From contig CM060733.1 of the NCBI GenBank assembly GCA_030704615.1, positions 68,138,001 to 68,202,000 on the forward strand: DNA of 64,000 bases. The letters are read 5' to 3'. Under the pieces are notes generated by a model. It ran no database searches and had not been told where the DNA came from. It saw only the letters and a program-made list of their open reading frames with translations. The position numbers and the translations under genes are program-made. Shown here in pieces: positions 28,485 through 42,556 of the stretch (its first letter is position 1; the number at the start of each line of letters is the position of its first letter). The stretch comes from Takakia lepidozioides. Taxonomy: Eukaryota; Streptophyta; Takakiopsida; Takakiales; Takakiaceae.

Positions 28485-31400
28485 ATGAGTGATGAAAGAG
28501 AAGCTAGACTCCAGAGATATTCAGCAAAAAGAGAAAGCTATCTGAAAGCTAATTATCCATATCTTTGGGAGAGAGGAATAGACATAGGGGAATCATCTGG
28601 ACCTCTCACACCATTAAGATCAGAGAGTACATCACCCATACCGGAAGAACTAGAGTTGGATGCCACTCCTTCTTTTTCTTTGCAAGAAAGATTAAGGGAA
28701 TTGGTATGGAAAGAAGATCAATCACGAGGTGAAAGATCTGAGGTACATCCCTGGATAAAAGATTTGACAGAAATCTTTGATAAGAGTTGGCATGGAACAC
28801 CAAAAGCAGGAACTCCAGTTTCTGAAGCGGAGGGTGAAGAAGGAGGAGAGAATGTGGCAGAGCCAACGAGAGTTCAGACTCTCCAACACCATTGCAGTTG
28901 AGTTACATGAGTGAAGAAGAAACCCAAGGGCAGAACTTGGAGGATGAAAATAGAGAGAAGAAATTGGAAGAGGAAGAGTATGAAGAAGTAGACCCAACAG
29001 CTGAGGTTGAGACTACAACCAGGACATCCCAACCCGTTGGACCTGGATCAAGTGGAGCACTTGGATCACAGGCCAACGAAGGTGTCGGCTCAGGGGGATC
29101 AGGCGGGCTGCCTGGATCTGGCTCTGGGGGGACAGGGAGTGTGGGAAGTAGTGCAACTGGAGCTGGGAATACTGTGAATATCGTGGGGCCAGTAGCAAGG
29201 AGTGCTCAGGGGCCACCACTTGGTGGAAGATCCACCACAACTACAACAGGTCCTCAAGGACCAGCACCAGCAAGGGTGCCAGCACCTGTCAGTGGGCAGA
29301 GGTAGGGCCACAGATGGCGTTACAACCAACACGGGCAAAACCACATTTTCCAATATATTCAGGAAAAGGGGATCCCGATGTACACATTAGCCAATTTGAG
29401 CACATGTGTATAGTGAACAATGAGAATGGCGATGATGCCAAGATGAGATTGTTTCCTTGTTCACTTATCAAGAAAGCAAGTGAATGGTATGCAAGATTCC
29501 CTGATAATCATTTCCTAACCTGGAATGGCTTGAATACAGCATTCCGAAATAGGTTCAGGACAAGTAAAACTGAGGATGAAGTGTATGGAAGTTTACAACA
29601 GTTAAAGCAAAAGAAGCATGAAACTGTTGAGGAGTATATGGAAAAGATGGAATTGATGATGAAAAAGCTGGCTGCTGTACCAGCACCAGGTTTACAGAAG
29701 ACTTGGTTTGTGAGTGGACTAAGACCAGAGTTGCAGAAGAAAGTGGATATGTTACCCCATAATACAGTGGAGGAGGCATTTGAAACAGCAAACAGAATTG
29801 AGCAATTGGGAATGCTCAGGAGAGAGAAAAGGGATGATGAGGACTCTGAGGATGAGTCAGATGAAGAAGAAGAGCAAGAACTGAAAAGGAAGAGTAAGAG
29901 AAAGGAGAAGTTGAAGAGGGATAACTATGAGAAAAGATTAGAAGAAATCTTGAAGAAGTATGCCACAGAGGCTGCAACACATTGGAGGAAGGGTGTTTGG
30001 TGTGCAAAGTGCCAGAATGAAGGCCATACCACCACTGAATGCCACATGAAGGAGAAACACTGTACTATCTGTAAGATGGATAACCATTCTACTGAGAATT
30101 GTTACTACAACAGAAGGACAGCTGCAAGAGAACCTAGGCAAGTAAGGGTGCATCAAGTGCAGCCCCAGCCAAGAAGAAACAGTGATCAGGACCACTATGG
30201 TAGGCCTGGTGGTTATAACAATGGCATGGAAGGGAGAGGTAATTCAAGAGGGAATTACCAAGGAAATTCCAGAGGCAACTATCAGGGTAATCCAAGGGGG
30301 AATTACCAGCCAGGGAATCAGGATTACAGAAATAATCCAAGAGCAGACCAAGGGCGAGGACCCAATGGTGAAGAACTGTGTTACTATTGTAATCAGCCAG
30401 GACATCGCAAGGCAGCCTGTTCATTCTGGATTAGACACCAGAATGAGATGAGAGCTCCTGTGAATGAGGGCCCAGTGGTGGCAGCTCACATGGTTAGGCC
30501 ATGTGTTGTACCAGAAGTAAGTACAATGATAGTAACAAGAAGCAAAGCCAAACTAATACCTCCAGTAGTTGAGGAAGATGATGATAATGAAGATGGCAGT
30601 GATATGCCTGAAGATGATGAGGCTTGGAGAGATGAGAAGGAACTGCACAAGGAAGTGGCAGATACCATAAGGGAAATGCAGAAGAGTACTGATATTCCTG
30701 TGGCAGATTCCTCTGATTCTGATGGAGAAGAAGAAGTGAGTGAGGATGAAAGGAAGAAAGAAGTTGCAGACATGCAAAGTAATGAAGGGACTTTGGCTGA
30801 AGTAATATGCCAGACCAAAGCAGAGATTACCATTGGACAGCTATTGGCTGTGGCACCTTATTGTAGACACAGGCTGTATCAAGCAATCAATCGAATTGCC
30901 CAGGAGACAGGAAACACAGACCTGAACAGCAAGGTGACCAGTTATAATGTGAAGCCGGAAGGGCGAGAAACAGTCATGGACTTTGATGATTCTATGCCAG
31001 TAATCCAATTGAGAATTGGAAGCACAGAACTAACTGATGTACTGATAGATGGAGGCTCTGGAGTAAATATCATGACAGACCAATTAAGGAAGAAGCTTGG
31101 TCTAAGTAACATGAAACCAGCCCCATTTACAGTAACAATGGCAGATCAAAGAAGTGTACAGCCATTGGGATTGATAAGAGGAGTTAAGATACAGATACAG
31201 AAGATGATCTTTATGATCACAGTAACTGTGTTGAAGATGGATGAAGTCATGGAGGCTTACTCCTTATTATTGGGACGTCCGTGGCTGAAACAGGCCAGGG
31301 TATTCCATGACTGGAATTCTCAGTTACTAACTGTGCATAATGGGATGCACGAGATACAAATTACCACTAAGAAATCTAGTAGATTACCTGCTACGAGAAG

Positions 31401-31926
31401 ACCTCGAGGGGTCAGAGAGTATGACTGGAGGGGAGGACTGGATGAGGAGCAGGAAGCTACCCTGTTCGCTGCACACCCAGAGTGGGAGCAGGTTGCAGAG
31501 ATGCGGCTGGAAGGCCTAAGTTGTTTAAGAGGTATCTGCTGTGGTGTAGTGTCAGCAACACCAATTGAAGAGGAAACCAGCAGTTACCCATCACATTTCT
31601 ATGAAGAAAGAGAAGGAGAAATGGAAATCCTAGAGGAACCAGCCACTGTGAGTTTACAGGATGAAGTGGTGACTGGTTGGACAATCACAGCTGATGAGCA
31701 GGTGAGGGAAGTGAATGTGGGAACTGAAGAGGAACCGAGGATGGTGAAGGTAGGAGCTGATTTGGAGCCAGAATTCTTTGAAGAAGCTAAGAGTTTGTTC
31801 ATCAAATACAGAGATGTATTTGCTTGGAGCTACGAGGATCTAAAAGGGATACCACCTGAATCTGTCAGCATAAGATTGAACTGGAACCAGGGTCAGTACC
31901 AATCAAGCAGGCAAGGTACAGAATGA
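28485..31926 (+). CDS. gag-pr: Gag and protease of the LTR element, copy 1
   Basis: ATG at 28485 opens an acidic, then Gly/Ser-rich, N-terminal region. It changes frame near 28875 and again near 29300 before the long frame 29314-31926 (870 codons). In that frame, residues about 50-130 are a retrotransposon Gag domain (A-S-E-W-Y-A-R-F ... L-K-Q-K-K-H-E-T-V-E-E-Y). Three CX2CX4HX4C zinc knuckles begin at residues 230, 250 and 356. A basic Asn/Gly repeat lies between the second and third. The aspartic protease motif L-I-D-G-G-S-G-V-N-I is at about 577-586, with L-L-G-R-P-W-L later. The frame is lost near 31873, where copy 2 has one extra A, and closes at 31926. Gag packages RNA and the protease matures the polyprotein. 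Confidence 0.85.
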
Positions 31927-34520
31927 ATCCCAACTATGCACAGAAGGTTGGAGAAGAGATCAAGAAGTTGGCTGAGGCTAAGTTTATATACCCAATAGAG
32001 TATACAACTTGGTTGTCACCCATTGTGATAGTTCCCAAGAAGAATGGTAAACTAAGAGTTTGTGTGAACTATAAGAAGTTGAATGCTTGCACGAAGAAAG
32101 ATCCATTTCCCTTGCCATTCACAGAAGCAGTATTGGACACTGTGGCAGGCCATGAGATGTACTCATTCATGGATGGCTTCAGTGGTTATAATCAAGTGCA
32201 AGTGGCAGAAGAAGACCAGGGAAAGACAGCTTTCATCACAGACTGGGGTGCTTATGCATACAAAGTCATGCCCTTTGGACTTTGTAATGCACCAGCAACC
32301 TTTCAGAGAGTGATAAGTGAATCTTTTCATGAGTATCTGGATGATTTCATGCAGGTGTTCTTGGATGATTTCAGTGTGTACAGCTCTAAGAATGAGCACT
32401 TGCATAAATTGGAGTTATGTCTGGCCAGATGCAGGATGAGAGGTCTGGGCCTGAATCCAGAGAAGTGTACTTTCTGTGTGAACTCAGGGGTGCTTTGGGA
32501 CACATTGTGTGTAAGAGGGGACTTCTTGTGGATCCCAGGAAGACAGAGGCCATTAAAGCCTCTCCACCACCAGTAAATGTTAAGAGTCTAAGGAGATTCC
32601 TGGGACAAACCAGCTATTACAGAAGATTTGTCAGACGGTATGCACAGATAGCAGCACCATTGAGCAAACTTCTGAAGAAAGATGCAGTGTTTGCATGGAC
32701 ACCTGAATGTCAACAGGCTTTTGAGGAACTTACATTGTCAGTAACAACTACACCTGTGCTGATTAATCCTCACTGGCAGGAAATATTTCATGTTCACTGT
32801 GATGCTTCAGGAGAAGCACTGGGAGCAGTGTTAGCCCAAAATGTTACAGGAAGGATAGATTCACCTGTGTACTATGCTAGCCGATTGATGAACAATGCCG
32901 AAAGAAATTATAGCACAACGGAAAGAGAAGCATTGGCAATGATCTATGCAGTGAAGAAATTCAGGCATTACCTGTTGGGCAAGAAGTTTATGTTCTATGT
33001 GGATCACCAGGCTCTGATATACCTGGTAAACAAACCTCTGATAAGCGGAAGAATAGCAAGATGGTTGATAATCTTGCACGAGTTTGAGTTCGAGGTTGTT
33101 TACAAGCCTGGGAGGCTGCATCTTGTGGCGGATCACTTGTCACGGTTATCAACAGGAGAACCAGCCACGGGAGTAGATGATCAATTACCAGATGCGAGTC
33201 TATTTGCAGTGGAGGTGCAGGGAAGTGCAGATGACTGGTTAGATTGGCAGTGGCCAATCAGATACTACCTTGCTCATGGTCAGTGCCCACCAAGTTATGG
33301 AAAGGAGCAGAGAAAGAGAATTGCTATCAAGGCTCTACCTTACACTATGGTAGGGAGCAGAATGTATAAGCTAGGACCAGATGGAGTGCTGAAGCGATGC
33401 TTATACCACCATGAAGTAAATAAAGTTTTGGAGGAAGTTCATAAAGGAGTGGCAGGAGGTCATTTTGGAGAAGAGACTACCAGTAGGAAGATACTACTGC
33501 AGGTTACTGGTGGCCTACTTTGTTCAAAGATGTACACAAGTATTGTCAGAGTTGTGATGAATGTCAGAGGCTAGGACCTTTGCAGAGATCTGGGAAGATG
33601 GCTTTGCATCCTACAATGCCTACGGAACCATTTCAGAAATGGGGACTAGACTTTGTTGGACCAATTAACCCACCAGCCAAGAATACACAGAACAGGTACA
33701 TAATTACAGCCACTGATTATACTACGAAGTGGGTGGAAGCTAAAGCTTTGAGGGACAACACAGCCAAGTCCACAGCAAGGTTCCTGTATGAGAACATACT
33801 TACACGATTTGGCTGTCCCTTGGAATTTATCAGTGATCAGGGAAGTCACTTCATTAATGAGACCATTGAATTATTGACTAAAGAGTTCATGATTGTGCAT
33901 AGGAAGAGTACAACATATTACCCACAGGGTAATGGGCAGGCAGAGGCTACCAACAAAATACTATGTACTATCTTGGCTAAGATAGTCAATGCAAACAGAA
34001 CGGATTGGGATACAAAGCTGCTGACAGCTTTGTGGTCATACAGGACTTCATATAAAGTCACCACTAAGTATACACCATTCCAATTAGTTTATGGTATGGA
34101 AGCTTTACTTCCAGTGGAATTCCTGTTACCTACCATGAGAACGGAATGGGGAAAGAGAATGGAATTGCAAGATTCAATTAAGGTCAGGAAACATGAATTA
34201 TACCATGTGGAAGAAGTACGTGCTGATGCAGCTGATAACATGACCAGAATTCAGATGAAGAGAAAGGAACAGTTTGATGAAGGCAAGTTAAAGACTTTTA
34301 AGACGGGAGATTTGGTTCTCTGGTTGCAGAAGAAGGGAAAGATTAAAGCTTCTAAGCTTAAATCACCATGGAAAGGACCTTATGTCATACAGAAGATGTA
34401 TGATAACAACACCGCCATGTTACAAACCATTAACAAAGAGATGCTGGGAAGAGTCAATGCCAATAAGTTGAAGGGGTACAGTGGTATCCATGACAAACCA
34501 TTGCAGCATGATTTGCATGT
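31865..34520 (+). pseudogene. pol: RT, RNase H and integrase of the LTR element, copy 1
   Basis: Pol continues from Gag-protease after a one-base loss near 31873. Reverse transcriptase motifs are V-N-Y-K-K-L-N, F-M-D-G-F-S-G-Y-N-Q, M-P-F-G-L-C-N-A-P-A-T-F and the catalytic F-L-D-D-F. RNase H has H-C-D-A-S-G and Y-S-T-T-E-R-E-A-L-A. Integrase has an HHCC zinc domain, a catalytic core with W-G-L-D-F-V-G-P, I-S-D-Q-G-S-H-F and P-Q-G-N-G-Q-A-E-A-T-N (D, D, E triad), and a GPY-like C-terminal region (W-K-G-P-Y-V-I). Two more one-base losses relative to copy 2 fall near 32497 (a C) and 33503 (a G). Otherwise the sequence is intact. The frame then runs on into the satellite to 34836, adding repetitive A-Y-H-S-P residues. 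Confidence 0.88.
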
Positions 34521-34623
34521 TGAAACGCAGAAGCAGTCACGGGCTGCGCCAGTGATACCAACGGAGTATGGAGCACTTGTCGCTAGGCCGAGCATATATG
34601 ACCAGGGCGGGCAGTACAAGCGT

Positions 34624-34862
34624 GACACAGCCTATCACAGCCCATCACGGCGCGACACAGCCTATCACAGCCCATCAAGGCGCGACACAGCCTATCACAG
34701 CCCACAGACACGGCGGCACAGCCTATCACAGCCCATCACGGTGTCACACAGCCTATCACAACCTACCACAGCGTGTCACAGCCTATCACAGCTTACCACA
34801 GTGCCACACAGCCTATCACAGCGTACCACAGTATGACACAGCCTGTCACAGCTCAACACAGC
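34624..34862. repeat. Internal CACAGCC-type satellite, copy 1
   Basis: Tandem units such as CACAGCCTATCACAGCCCAT followed by CACGGCGCGA start just after the integrase C-terminus. They use the same CACAGCC word as the LTR arrays but a different period (about 30 bp at first). Confidence 0.9.
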
Positions 34863-35651
34863 TACTGGGGTTACACAGTCCATAGAATCAGTGACAGATG
34901 GACGTGGGTTAACATCCGGAGAGTGGCCGGCGGAAAAGTGGACGAAGGCACGTTTAGAATTTAGAAATGGACACGTGGACGCAGGGCGAGACACACAGCC
35001 GGACATGGATTGCAAGGCGAGTGTCATCAAGGAAGAAGACAAAATTGGCCGTCAAAGTACCTACCGGCACATTAACTTATTATGGGCCCATTAATGATTA
35101 ATGAATACGGGGAAAGGGTAACGGAACCCTTTAAAAGTACCAAAAAGCGAAATCCATGTCACATGTGCTATCCTAGTGGACAGTCCAGAGTGGAAAATCC
35201 ATGGAAGGAAATTAAATCTAAAATCCAGTCACAACAGTTACAGCCAATCATAAGCCAGAAGCAGGATCAAGAAATTGGAGGGATTTTAAGCGCAAGAGTC
35301 GGCGTCGTTCCAAGTAACGGGCGTCTCGACGGGACAGACCATCAATGCTATAGCTTTGAAGCTATGGAGGAACTAACAGACTATACGCTCGCGATACTAC
35401 TTACGCAGTGGCACGGGGATAGAAGAACAGAGAGTATCTTTTCTCTTAATCGATGCTTGCAAGCCCCGCAGGCTTACAAGAAATTACCCATAGCATTTTG
35501 TGGCAACCATACGTTTATGCTTTGTGCCCTGCAGGCATTTCTTCAATTGTTACAGCAAAAACCTTTGTGGGTCTAGAATGAGAGAGTGAGAGGAATGAAG
35601 AGGAAGAAATCAGGGTGAAGAGCACCACAATCCTGCAGAAACAAACGATTG
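34863..35651. other. Spacer between satellite and accessory ORF
   Basis: Matches 42926-43695 closely. A 164-codon open frame (35082-35576) is interrupted in the second copy by a TAG where copy 1 has CAG (43277 region), so coding is doubtful. A TTTAAAAG motif near 35130 could be a TATA-like element for the downstream ORF. That is speculation. Confidence 0.4.
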
Positions 35652-38177
35652 CTACTCCACAGGCGGTACAGTTACTGAAGGAGCTGCGATTAGAAGGATT
35701 GCAAAGCAAAGATTGGACATTGCACCATAGGCAGTACATGTTACAATTCTTGCAGAACTTTGAGCCTAGGACAGCAACAACGGTGAAGGGAGTTGAATTA
35801 GAAATTACTCCCTATACTACAGCAATTGTTTGAATTGCCATCAGGTCAGGTGCATGTGGAGGAGCACAGGGCAAGACTGCAAATAGGGACTTATTCCAAG
35901 AAGGGAGTTTCTTTAAAACTCAGGGTTATGCTTGTACCAAGGCCGTGTACCCAGGGCTAAGAGAGGTAGGCCAGGTATTGAACGTTCTGTTTGCCATGAA
36001 ACAGAACCAACAGTATTTGAGCAGATCCTTCACAGAGGAAATACTCAAAGCCCTGAGAGGAGAAGAGGTAGCTTGGGCGGACATAATGTACAACGGACTG
36101 GTAGAGGAGATGAAGAGATTACAAGGCACTGCCGCAAAGTCTCCTATCATAGTGTCTGGGCCAATCATTGCACAAATTAATTCTTGACTCTTGCATACTT
36201 GATGCGAGAGAAAGGAAGGAGATGGGAGTGTTTGAGACAGAAACCAACTGCAATGGAAGAGCAAGGCTCTTCACAGGGTGAGGGGGGATGGCAGGCAACA
36301 ACAGCCTAAGAGGGCGAGGAAAGCAATACATAGTGGCGGAAACCATTGCACGGAGACCGCCAATGATAAGTTTCCCAAGCTCTTGTGCAAGAGGGGGGCA
36401 CAGCAGCACAGAGAGATGTGGTACAAACAAGCAACCTTCAGAGAGGGAAAGGGTTACTTCAGTATCACAGCCATCACAGCCAGATGATCGGCTTGTCACA
36501 GAGTTACCACAAGTTGTCCATGCAGTTCCACCACAAATAATTGATTTGGAGAAAGAAGGGTTAGATATCCCCACTACAGAACAGGTGGTGGCAGAAATTG
36601 AGAAGGGGGACCTTCTCTATGAAAATTCTGGTTTGGTCAGGGAACAATGATTCCGGAGGTGCAGCGGTTGTCCAGGGGAAACCCTGCTGTGCATGTAATA
36701 CCCACACCTGTGACGGAGGTACCACAGGTAGAATGTCAAGACACTGCAGCACCTGTGAGCGGATGAAGTGGTTCAGGAAGAAAATATGGTGGTGGGCAAT
36801 GGCCTGAATGGTTCGTGAGGCATCACACTGTTGAGGATCAGGGAGAACAGCAGCAAGCTCACCATGATGACCCTCAACAGGCCATGCTTATGAGTTCCAT
36901 AAGCAGGACACTTAATTTGTTGGGCACTTATGTCAAATCCATGTTCCAACTACCCAATTGGCAGCTTTGAGGGGGAACTCAGGAAGGAGTTTGAGGCTCG
37001 ACTTGCCACTGAGTGTGCAAACAAGGTCGATGAGGAGGTCACTCTCAAGATACAGCAAGACTTAGAGAGTACAAAGCTGCTTTGCAATTGCCAAGGAACA
37101 ATTGATTGAGGCAGGCCTCGCGCAAGACCAGTTGCACGAAGCACATAAGCAACAGCTACTATACCAATGCAGGTGAAGCATGAGAAGCAAGTTGCAAGAA
37201 GTGAATGCACTACATACGGAGTTGCAAGACAGTGCATGACAGGATGGCCATACAATGTGCTACACTCACAACTACGCTTGAGCAAACTACATTAGAAGTT
37301 AACAACCAAGCGGAAAGATGTATGAAGGCACAGGCAGATAATCTCGAGCAGACGAAACTCATTATTGATATGAAGAATAAATCTGTCGCAACGAGAATAC
37401 TTTCAAGCAATACAGGCAGGTGAAGCTGACCAAGAGAGTAGGACATTGGATTGCAACAAACGCTCATGTCCAATAGAAATGAACTCTCTGTGGCTAACAA
37501 GGCTTGGAAGGAAGCCAATAATCTGGCTGCTGCATATGCGAATTTGGTTGAACCTCATGCGAAGCGCATGGAGGCTTTAAAGCAGCAGATAGATGTGTAC
37601 AGGCTCACAGAGGAGCAGACTCTCAGGGGTACCACAAGCAACTTGGTGGATAACCACCTTATGGGTCTGGTTAGCACAAGGGCCGGTGGAAGGCAAAGCA
37701 CCGAAAAGCTCACCAAAGCGAGATGAATGAGCTCAGACTGCATGCAGGTGCAGAACACATTGCCACAACTACTATAGACAATGTCTATAGTAGGATAGCG
37801 GAGAGTTACAAGAGGATGTAGACGGCCTGCAGACTCAGGTGGAGGACCTCACTTAAATATCGACAAGAGAGTCTTTGTACCTGAGGAGCAGCTGATGGCT
37901 TCTTATTTACATGCCAGAACTTGGCTTTTCAGTTTCTTCGCAGGGGGGTGGGCAGGAGATTGCCAGTGGTACAAGAGCCAGTGCCACCAAGACCAAAAAC
38001 AAGTCACTCTATGACAGAGTAGCTGACCCTGTGTTACTACAGCCACACCACAGCCACCACAGCCTGAGGTATGGGGGGGGGGATGCTGCTTAAACCCACC
38101 TAAAAATCATGCTGCACGGGAGTCAGTCGGGCTATGATTATGCCCTTCAAACCAATTCCCATGTGTTGGATTGGCTG
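35652..38177 (+). pseudogene. 3' accessory ORF, copy 1 (truncated by gap)
   Basis: Same protein region as 43696-47019, but the ATG is ATT here (near 35649-35653). The frame is broken by many one-base insertions and deletions that increase in density from about 36.2 kb to the gap. Recognisable parts are the N-terminal segment (L-L-K-E-L-R-L-E-G-L-Q-S-K-D-W-T) and long coiled-coil stretches (A-T-L-T-T-T-L-E-Q-T-T-L-E-V). It stops at the N gap at a point equivalent to about 46228 in copy 2. Confidence 0.7.
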
Positions 38178-38677
38178 NNNNNNNNNNNNNNNNNNNNNNN
38201 NNNNNNNNNNNNNNNNNNNNNNNNNNNNNNNNNNNNNNNNNNNNNNNNNNNNNNNNNNNNNNNNNNNNNNNNNNNNNNNNNNNNNNNNNNNNNNNNNNNN
38301 NNNNNNNNNNNNNNNNNNNNNNNNNNNNNNNNNNNNNNNNNNNNNNNNNNNNNNNNNNNNNNNNNNNNNNNNNNNNNNNNNNNNNNNNNNNNNNNNNNNN
38401 NNNNNNNNNNNNNNNNNNNNNNNNNNNNNNNNNNNNNNNNNNNNNNNNNNNNNNNNNNNNNNNNNNNNNNNNNNNNNNNNNNNNNNNNNNNNNNNNNNNN
38501 NNNNNNNNNNNNNNNNNNNNNNNNNNNNNNNNNNNNNNNNNNNNNNNNNNNNNNNNNNNNNNNNNNNNNNNNNNNNNNNNNNNNNNNNNNNNNNNNNNNN
38601 NNNNNNNNNNNNNNNNNNNNNNNNNNNNNNNNNNNNNNNNNNNNNNNNNNNNNNNNNNNNNNNNNNNNNNNNNNNNN
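38178..38677. other. Assembly gap of exactly 500 N
   Basis: Round-number placeholder of unknown true size. Left of it the sequence matches about 46228 and right of it about 30636. A head-to-tail dimer would therefore be missing about 1 kb of accessory ORF, one LTR (about 1 kb), the leader and most of gag. Confidence 0.98.
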
Positions 38678-38694
38678 GTGGGGGGTGGTGCCTG

Positions 38695-41600
38695 GGAGAT
38701 ATGAGAAGGAACTGAACAAGGAAGTGGCAGATACCATAAGGGAAATGCAGAAGAATACTGATATTCCTGTGGCAGATCCTCTGATTCTGATGGAGAAGAA
38801 GGAAGTGTGAGAGGATGAAAGGAAGAAGAAGAAGGAAGCAGACATGCAAAGTAATGAAGGACTTTGGCTGAAGTAATATGCCAGACCAAGCAGAGATTAC
38901 CATTGACAGCTATTGGCTTTGTGCACCTTATTGTAGACACAGGCTGTATCAGCAATCAATCGAATTGCCCAGGAGACAGAAACACAGACGTGAATAGCAA
39001 GGTGACCAGTTATAATGTGAAGCCGGAAGGGCGAGAAACAGTCATGGACTTTGGATGATTCTATGCAGTAATCCAAGTGAAATTGGAAGATAGAACTAAC
39101 TGATGTACTGATAGATGGAGGCTCTGGAGTAAATATCATGACAGACCAATTAAGGAAGGAAGCCTTGGTCTAAGTAACATGACACCAGCCCCCATTTACA
39201 GTAACATGCGCAGATTCAACGAGTGTACAGCCATGGGATTGATAAGAGGAGTTAAGATACAAATACAGAAGATGATCTTTAGATCATAGTAACTGTGTTG
39301 AAGATGGATGAAGTCATGGAGGATTACTCCTTATTATTGGGACGTTCGTGGCTGAAACAGGCCAGGGTATTCCATGACTGGAATTCTCAGTTACTAACTG
39401 TGCATAATGGGATGCACGAGATACAAATTACCCAAAAGAAATCTAGTAGATTACCTGCTACGAGAAGACCTCGAGGGGTCAGAGAGTATGACTGGAGGGA
39501 GGACTGGATGAGGAGCAGGGAAGCTACCGTTCGCTGCACACCCAGAGTGGGAGCAGGTTGCAGAGATGCGGCTGGAAGGCCTAAGTTGTTTAAGAGGTAT
39601 CTGCTGTGGTGTAGTGTCAGCAACACCAATTGAAGAGGAAACCAGCAGTTACCATCACATTTCTATGAAGAAGAGAAGGAGAAATGGAAATCCTAGAGGA
39701 ACCAGCCACTGTGAGTTTACAGGATGAAGTGGTGACTGGTTGGACAATCACAGCTGATGAGCAAGTGAGGGGAAGTGAATGTGGGAACTGAAGAGGAACC
39801 GAGGATGGTGAAGGTAGGAGCTGATTTGGAGCCAGAATTCTTTGAAGAAGCTAAGAGTTTGTTCATTCAAATACAGAGATGTATTGCTTGGAGCTACGAG
39901 GATCTAAAAGGGGATACCACCTGAAATCTGTCAGCATAAGATTGACTGGAACCAGGGTCAGTACCAATCAAGCAGGCAAGGTACAGAATGAATCCCAACT
40001 ATGCACAGAAGGTTGGAGAAGAGATCAAGAAGTTGGCTGAGGCTAAGTTTATATACCCATAGAGTATACAACTTGGTTGTCACCCATTGTGATAGTTCCC
40101 AAGAAGAATGGTAAACTGAGAGTTTGTGTGAACTATAAGAAGCTGAATGCTTGCACGAAGAAAAGATCCATTTCCCTTTGCCATTCACAGAAGCAGTATT
40201 GGACACTGTGGCAGGCCATGAGATGTACTCATTCATGGATGGCTTCAGTGGTTATAATCAAGTGCAAGTGGCAGAAGAAGACCAGGGAAAGACAGCTTTC
40301 ATCACAGACTGGGGTGCTTATGCATACAAAGTCATGCCCTTTGGACTTTGTAATGCACCAGCAACCTTCAGAGAGTGATAAGTGAATCTTTTCATGAGTA
40401 TCTGGATGATTTCATGCAGGTGTTCTTGGATGATTTCAGTGTGTACAGCTCTAAGAATGAGCACTTGCATAAATTGGAGTTATGTCTGGCCAGATGCAGA
40501 ATGAGAGGTCTGGGCCTGAATCCAGAGAAATGTACTTTCTGTGTGAACTCAGGGGTGCTTCTGGGACACATTGTGTGCAAGAAGGGACTTCTTGTGGATC
40601 CCAGAAAGACAGAGGCCATTAAAGCCTCTCCACCACCAGTAAATGTTAAGAGTCTAAGGAGATTCCTGGGACCAAACCAGCTATTACAGAAGATTTGTCA
40701 GACGGTATGCACAGATAGCAGCACCATTGAGCAAACTTCTGAAGAAAGATGCAGTGTTTGCATGGACACCTGAATGTCAACAGGTTTTGAGGAACTTACA
40801 TTGTCTCAGTAACAACTACACCTGTGCTGATTAATCCTCACTGGCAGGAAATATTTCATGTTCACTGTGATGCTTCAGGAGAAGCACTGGGAGCAGTGTT
40901 AGCCAAAATGTTACAGGAAGGATAGATTCACCTGTGTACTATGCTAGCGATTGATGAACAATGCGAAAGAAATTATAGCACAAGGAAAGAGAAGCATGGC
41001 AATGATCTATGCAGTGAAGAAATTCAGGCATTACCTATTGGGCAAGAAGTTTATGTTCTATGTGGATCACCAGGCTCTGATATACCTGGTAAACAAACCT
41101 CTGATAAGCGGAAGAATAGCAAGATGGTTGATAATCTTGCACGAGTTTGAGTTCGAAGTTGTTTACAAGCCTGGAGGCTGCATCTTGTGGCGGATCACTT
41201 GTGCACGGTTATCAACAGGAGAACCAGCCACGGGAGTAGATGATCAATTACCAGATGCGAGTTATTTGCAGTGGAGGTGCAGGGAAGTGCAGATGATTGG
41301 TTTAGATTGGCAGTGGCCAATCAGATACTACCTTGCTCATGGTCAGTGCCCACCAAGTTATGGAAAGGAGCAGAGAAAGAGAATTGCTATCAAGGCTCTA
41401 CCTTACACTATGGTAGGGAGCCGAATGTATAAGCTAGGACCAAGATGGAGTGCTGAAGCGATGCTTGTACCACCATGAAGTAAATAAAGTTTTGGAGGAA
41501 GTTCAAAAGGAGTGGCTGGAGGTCATTTTGGAGAAGAGACTACCAGTAGGAAGATACTACTGGCAGGTTACTGGTGGCCTACTTTGTTCAAAGATGTACA

Positions 41601-42556
41601 CAAGTATTGTCAGAGTTGTGATGAATGTCAGAGGCTAGGACCTTTGGAAGAGATCTGGGAAGATGGCTTTGCATCCTACAATGCCTACGGAACCATTTCA
41701 GAAATGGGGACTAGACTTTGTTGGACCAATTAACCCACCAGCCAAGAATACACAGAACAGGTACATAATTACAGCCACTGATTATACTACGAAGTGGGTG
41801 GAAGCTAAAGCTTTGAGGGACAACACAGCCAAGTCCACAGCAAGGTTCTTGTATGAGAACATACTTACACGATTTGGCTGTCCTTTGGAATTTATCAGTG
41901 ATCAGGGAAGTCACTTCATTAATGAGACCATTGAATATTGACTAAGAGTTCATGATTGTGCATAGGAAGAGTACAACATATTACCCACAGGGTAATGGGC
42001 AGGCAGAGGCTACCAACAAAATACTATGTACTATCTTGGCTAAGATAGTCAATGCAAACAGAACGGATTGGGATACAAAGCTGCTGACAGCTTTGTGGTC
42101 ATACAGGACTTCATATAAAGTCACCACTAAGTATACACCATTCCAATTAGTTTATGGTATGGAAGCTTTACTTCCAGTGGAATTCCTGTTTACCTACCAT
42201 GAGAATGGGATGGGGAAAGAGAATGGAATTGCAAGATTCAATTAAGGTCAGGAAACATGAATTATACCATGTGGAAGAAATACGTGCTGATGCAGCTGAT
42301 AACATAACCAGAATTCAGATGAAGAGAAAGGAACAGTTTGATGAAGGAAAGTTAAAGACTTTTAAGACGGGAGATTTGGTTCTTTGGTTGCAGAAGAAGG
42401 GAAAGATTAAAGCTTCTAAGCTTAAATCACCATGGAAAGGACCTATGTCATACAGAAGATGTATGATAACAACACCGCCATGTTACAAACCATTAACAAG
42501 AGATGCTGGGAGAGTCAATGCCAATAAGTTGAAGGGGATACAGTGGTATCCATGAC
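38695..42556 (+). pseudogene. pol: Gag-pol of the LTR element, copy 2 (5'-truncated)
   Basis: Begins within the acidic region between Gag and protease (equivalent to about 30636) and covers protease, reverse transcriptase, RNase H and integrase. It matches copy 1 almost base for base apart from dozens of single-base indels. These are densest in the first 800 bp after the gap and again near 40.6-41.5 kb. The D-D catalytic motif F-L-D-D-F (near 40430) and the integrase triad are still visible. At the three sites where copy 1 lost a base, copy 2 has the base; elsewhere the reverse holds. Confidence 0.85.

Noticed and set aside
38109-38955. Open frames of 177-282 codons spanning the N run
   Set aside because: They are open only because the 500 N contain no stop codons.
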